From Ascarosepion bandense (lineage: Eukaryota > Mollusca > Cephalopoda > Sepiida > Sepiidae): DNA of 64,000 bases. A program made the translations under genes and the position numbers. The notes under the pieces are model-generated. The model saw nothing but the letters and a program-made list of their open reading frames with translations, did no database searches and was not told where the DNA came from. Each line of letters begins with the position of its first letter. Positions within the stretch are counted from its first letter, which is position 1. This document shows positions 61,530 to 64,000 of this stretch, in pieces. The DNA is taken from contig JBBBDQ010001918.1 in assembly GCA_037127315.1 (NCBI GenBank), positions 2,155,001 to 2,219,000 of the forward strand. Direction: 5' to 3'.

Positions 61530-62850
61530 AGGGATAAATTGAAAAAGAACATAATAAAAGAAAGTAGAAATAAATAGAGGAAGAAAAATTCTTGGAAAAA
61601 AAAAGGAACGTGATGAAAAACAAAACAATAACATTGAAGGATTTAAGTATAAGAAAATGAGGGAGAAAGAAAGAAAAAAAGAGGCAATAGGCATGAAAGT
61701 AAGAAAGAAAGAATAGAAGAGAAAGGAGAAGGAAAAAGATAAAGAGGGAGGAAGATATTTAAAAAGAAAAGAAAAAGATAAAAAAGAAAGAAGAGAATAA
61801 AGAGAAAGAAAGAGGATAAAGAGGGAGGAAAAGAAGAAAGACGAAAGAAAAAAGAGAGGAAGAGAAGAAAGAAGAGGATAAAGTAAAAGGAAGAGGATAA
61901 AGAAGAAAGAACTTCAAAGAGGAAAGAAGACGATAAAGAAGAAGGAAGAGGATAGAGAAGAAGAAAGAAGATAAAAAAAAAGAAAGTAGATAAAAAAGAA
62001 AGAAAAGAAAAACGAAGGAAGAGCATTAATGAAGAAGGAAGAGGATAAAGTGTATGGAATAAAATGAAGAGAAAGGCATAAAGAAGAGAAGGAGGAAAGA
62101 AAATAAGATGCAAGAGACGACGGAATAAAAAAAGAAAAGGGAGAGAACAAAATAATAGGAGAGAGAAAAAGCTAGAAAAGGTAAGTATGGAAAAAGAGAG
62201 AGGGAGAGAGAGAGAGAGTGAGAGAAAAGAAAAACAATGAAAGAAAGTAAAAATTAAAAGACGAAGAAAAAGAGGACAATCAACAAAGAAAGAAAGTAAA
62301 AAGAATATTAAGAAAAAAGAAGCAATCAACAAAGGAAGTAATAAAAAAGACAAAGAAAAAAGACAACAAAGAAATAAAAAAGAAAAAAGACGACGAAGAA
62401 GAAAACAATCAACAAAGAAAGTAAAAAAAAAAGGAAAAAAAAGAAGATAATCAACAAATAAAGACAGTAAAAAGAAAAAATACGAACAAAAACAAAACAG
62501 ACAACAAAGAAAGAATGAAAAAGACGAAGAAAAAGGAGAATATCCACAAAGAAAGACAGTAAAAAGAAAATACGAAGAAAAAGAAAGCAATCAACAAAGA
62601 AAGTAAAAAAAAAAACGAAGGAAATGAAAAACAACAAACAAAGATAGAAAAAGACGAAGGAAAGGAAGATAAATCAATAAAGAAAGAAAGTAAAAAAAAA
62701 GACGAAGAAAAAGAAAACAATCGACAAAAAAAGAAAAAAATGACGGATAATTATAAGGCAATCAACAAAGAAAGCAAAAAGAAAAAAAACAGAGAGAAAC
62801 GTAAACAAGATAGAAAGAAAGAAGCGAAAAAGAAAAAAAATGACTCGTCA
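61530..62850. repeat. 1.3-kb purine-rich tract
   Basis: Nearly all A/G on the plus strand (GAAAGAAAG, AAGAAGAGGATAAAG units); pyrimidine-rich on the minus strand. In the right half AACAAAGAAAG.AAAAAG.ACGAAGAAAAAG recurs every 50-70 bp. The 315-codon minus frame (62590-61643, Phe/Leu/Ser) is a composition artefact. Confidence 0.85.
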
Positions 62851-63073
62851 TGAAAAATAGCATGCTAATTTTCCTAGCGTAGCTTAGATATGGCACCAGA
62901 CTGAAATTATGGACACCCAGTGAGGAACGAATTCAATACTCATAAATAATGGTACGTGTTGAAAGACAAATACAAAAAACAAAACAAAAAAGTTGGATAT
63001 AGAGGATAAAAACGGCAAACGAAGAAAAAAACGACGAAAATAAGAAACAAGAGGCGAAAGCGTAAAAGTGAAA
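62851..63073. other. A-rich unassigned sequence
   Basis: Nothing recognised. Confidence 0.3.
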
Positions 63074-63074
63074 G

Positions 63075-63088
63075 TGTGTGTGTGTGTG

Positions 63089-63165
<77 letters not shown>

Positions 63166-63166
63166 A
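63075..63166. repeat. (GT)n, (GA)n, (GACA)n compound microsatellite
   Basis: Three simple arrays in succession. Confidence 0.95.
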
Positions 63167-63169
63167 AGA

Positions 63170-63430
63170 GAAAAGCTAGTAAAATAGCAGGGGAGAAAAA
63201 GACGAAGAATAAGAAGACAATAAACAATGGAAAAAGAAAAAAGAAAAAAAGAAAAGAATTTTAAAAAAGATGGCAGGAAACAAAAGGATAATGAAGACAC
63301 ATTCCATTCTGATGTCACTTCACCCCGACCCCTATCTCCAAAATATTTGACGCGGCCCTTTTCTTGTACCCCGATAAACACCTTCCTGGTTCCTGATTTG
63401 TGTTGATGTGAAACAAACGCATTGATGGCG

Positions 63431-63464
<34 letters not shown>

Positions 63465-63900
63465 AGAGTTTTTAACATGAAATATGCTTTTTTTTTTTTT
63501 TTTAGCGATGTCGCCACGAAAAATGCAACTCCGGAATTTGTCTGACTAACGAACAATAAGAAAGAAGAAAAAAAAAGGTCACTTTTGCAGAAATAAAATA
63601 AAATCAGTGCGACAACAAAAGTAATAATTACAAAGCCAAATAATCGAAAAAGCAGCGGTAACGTCGACAACCATATTGCCATATCAGTGATGTACGGAAT
63701 ACATAGACTACATTTCCTATTAAAGAGTAAGACCAACCCTAAAAAGGACCCCTTTTCGGGTGGGTGCCTGCAAACTCAACTATGAACCCAGCCAATCTTA
63801 TAGATGTTTTATGAATCCGAACAATGTTTGACTATAGTCTCAAGTATAAAAAAGACAAAATTTTATCTATATTTATGAGAATTGTAACTATTTGAAGTAT
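63170..63900. other. Unassigned sequence with A and T homopolymers
   Basis: A run of about 30 A at 63434-63462 and about 17 T at 63488-63504 face each other across 25 bp. No gene recognised. The 134-codon minus frame across them has no motif. Confidence 0.4.
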
Positions 63901-63902
63901 TT

Positions 63903-64000
63903 CAGTCAGTTAAGTGCCATACGTGATACACGCTTTGGGTGACCATGCCTCGAAAGAGCCATGACTGACTGGGCAGAAGATTATCCCGCAGTAGGTTGCT
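63903..64000 (-). repeat. Family A SINE, cut by the window end
   Basis: CAGTCAGTTAAGTGCCATAC, GAAAGAGCCATGACTGACTG, GCAGAAGATTATCCCGCAGT: the 3' end of a minus-strand copy. The head lies beyond the window. Confidence 0.85.

Noticed and set aside
61643..62720. 315-codon and overlapping minus-strand frames rich in Phe, Leu and Ser
   Set aside because: They arise from the purine-rich tract, which lacks stop codons on the pyrimidine strand. Several frames are open at once, and no motif is present.

Overview
This is a repeat-dominated stretch of an animal nuclear genome. Overall AT richness, long (TA)n and (GATA)n arrays, tRNA- and 5S-derived SINEs, several clades of non-LTR retrotransposon, Penelope-like elements, Tc1/mariner relics and the absence of any long intact host ORF all point to an invertebrate metazoan. 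A mollusc (cephalopod-like) or other lophotrochozoan is my best guess, but no host gene is present to prove it. I see no bacterial genes, operons, CRISPR arrays or intact rRNA/tRNA genes. Nearly every open frame is transposon debris or microsatellite translation.

Layout. 0-5.2 kb: a 240-bp direct repeat, RTE-type LINE debris, a full-length SINE with a duplicated body, and two 3'-terminal CR1/Jockey-like LINE copies. 5.4-5.7 kb: a head-to-tail dimer of a small element that ends in a hammerhead ribozyme. 6.8-10.5 kb: tandem repeats, palindromes and a 5S-tRNA composite SINE. 11.5-16 kb: RTE and CR1-like LINE fragments, a palindrome with hammerhead-like arms, and a full-length tRNA-head/hammerhead-tail element. 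16.9-17.2 kb: a CpG-rich islet. 18.1-20.6 and 25.3-25.8 kb: a second family with hammerhead-like motifs, partly in tandem. 21-23 kb: a 470-bp palindrome and an AT-rich interspersed repeat (family D). 23.2-31.3 kb: SINEs, nested insertions in an RTE, family F repeats, a MITE with its empty site, an LTR-like element and a cluster of degraded 5S-tRNA SINEs. 32-33 kb: pyrimidine tracts. 33-39.5 kb: families D and F nested, then three tandem RTE 3' ends. 40-45.6 kb: GA minisatellite, Penelope-like and mariner relics, three long SINEs and the best-preserved hammerhead element. 46-51.2 kb: LINE debris and a Tc1-like relic whose end was duplicated with (GATA)n. 51.9-54.2 kb: a weak candidate spliced gene around a pyrimidine-rich intron. 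55.9-58.2 kb: two satellites grown from a LINE 3' UTR. 58.4-61.2 kb: a Penelope-like RT broken by two SINE insertions, a perfect palindrome and further hammerhead elements. 61.5-63.2 kb: purine tracts. 63.9 kb: a SINE cut by the window edge.

The most interesting system is a family of about 300-bp elements (six ribozyme instances at five loci) combining a tRNA-like pol III promoter with a type I hammerhead ribozyme at the 3' end, usually followed by (TA)n. One locus is a tandem dimer, the arrangement expected if self-cleaved monomers and circular or multimeric RNA take part in its life cycle, as in schistosome Sm-alpha repeats and retrozymes. One copy (44679-44733) keeps every core nucleotide. 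All other hammerhead-like motifs reported here are more degenerate and are flagged as inference.
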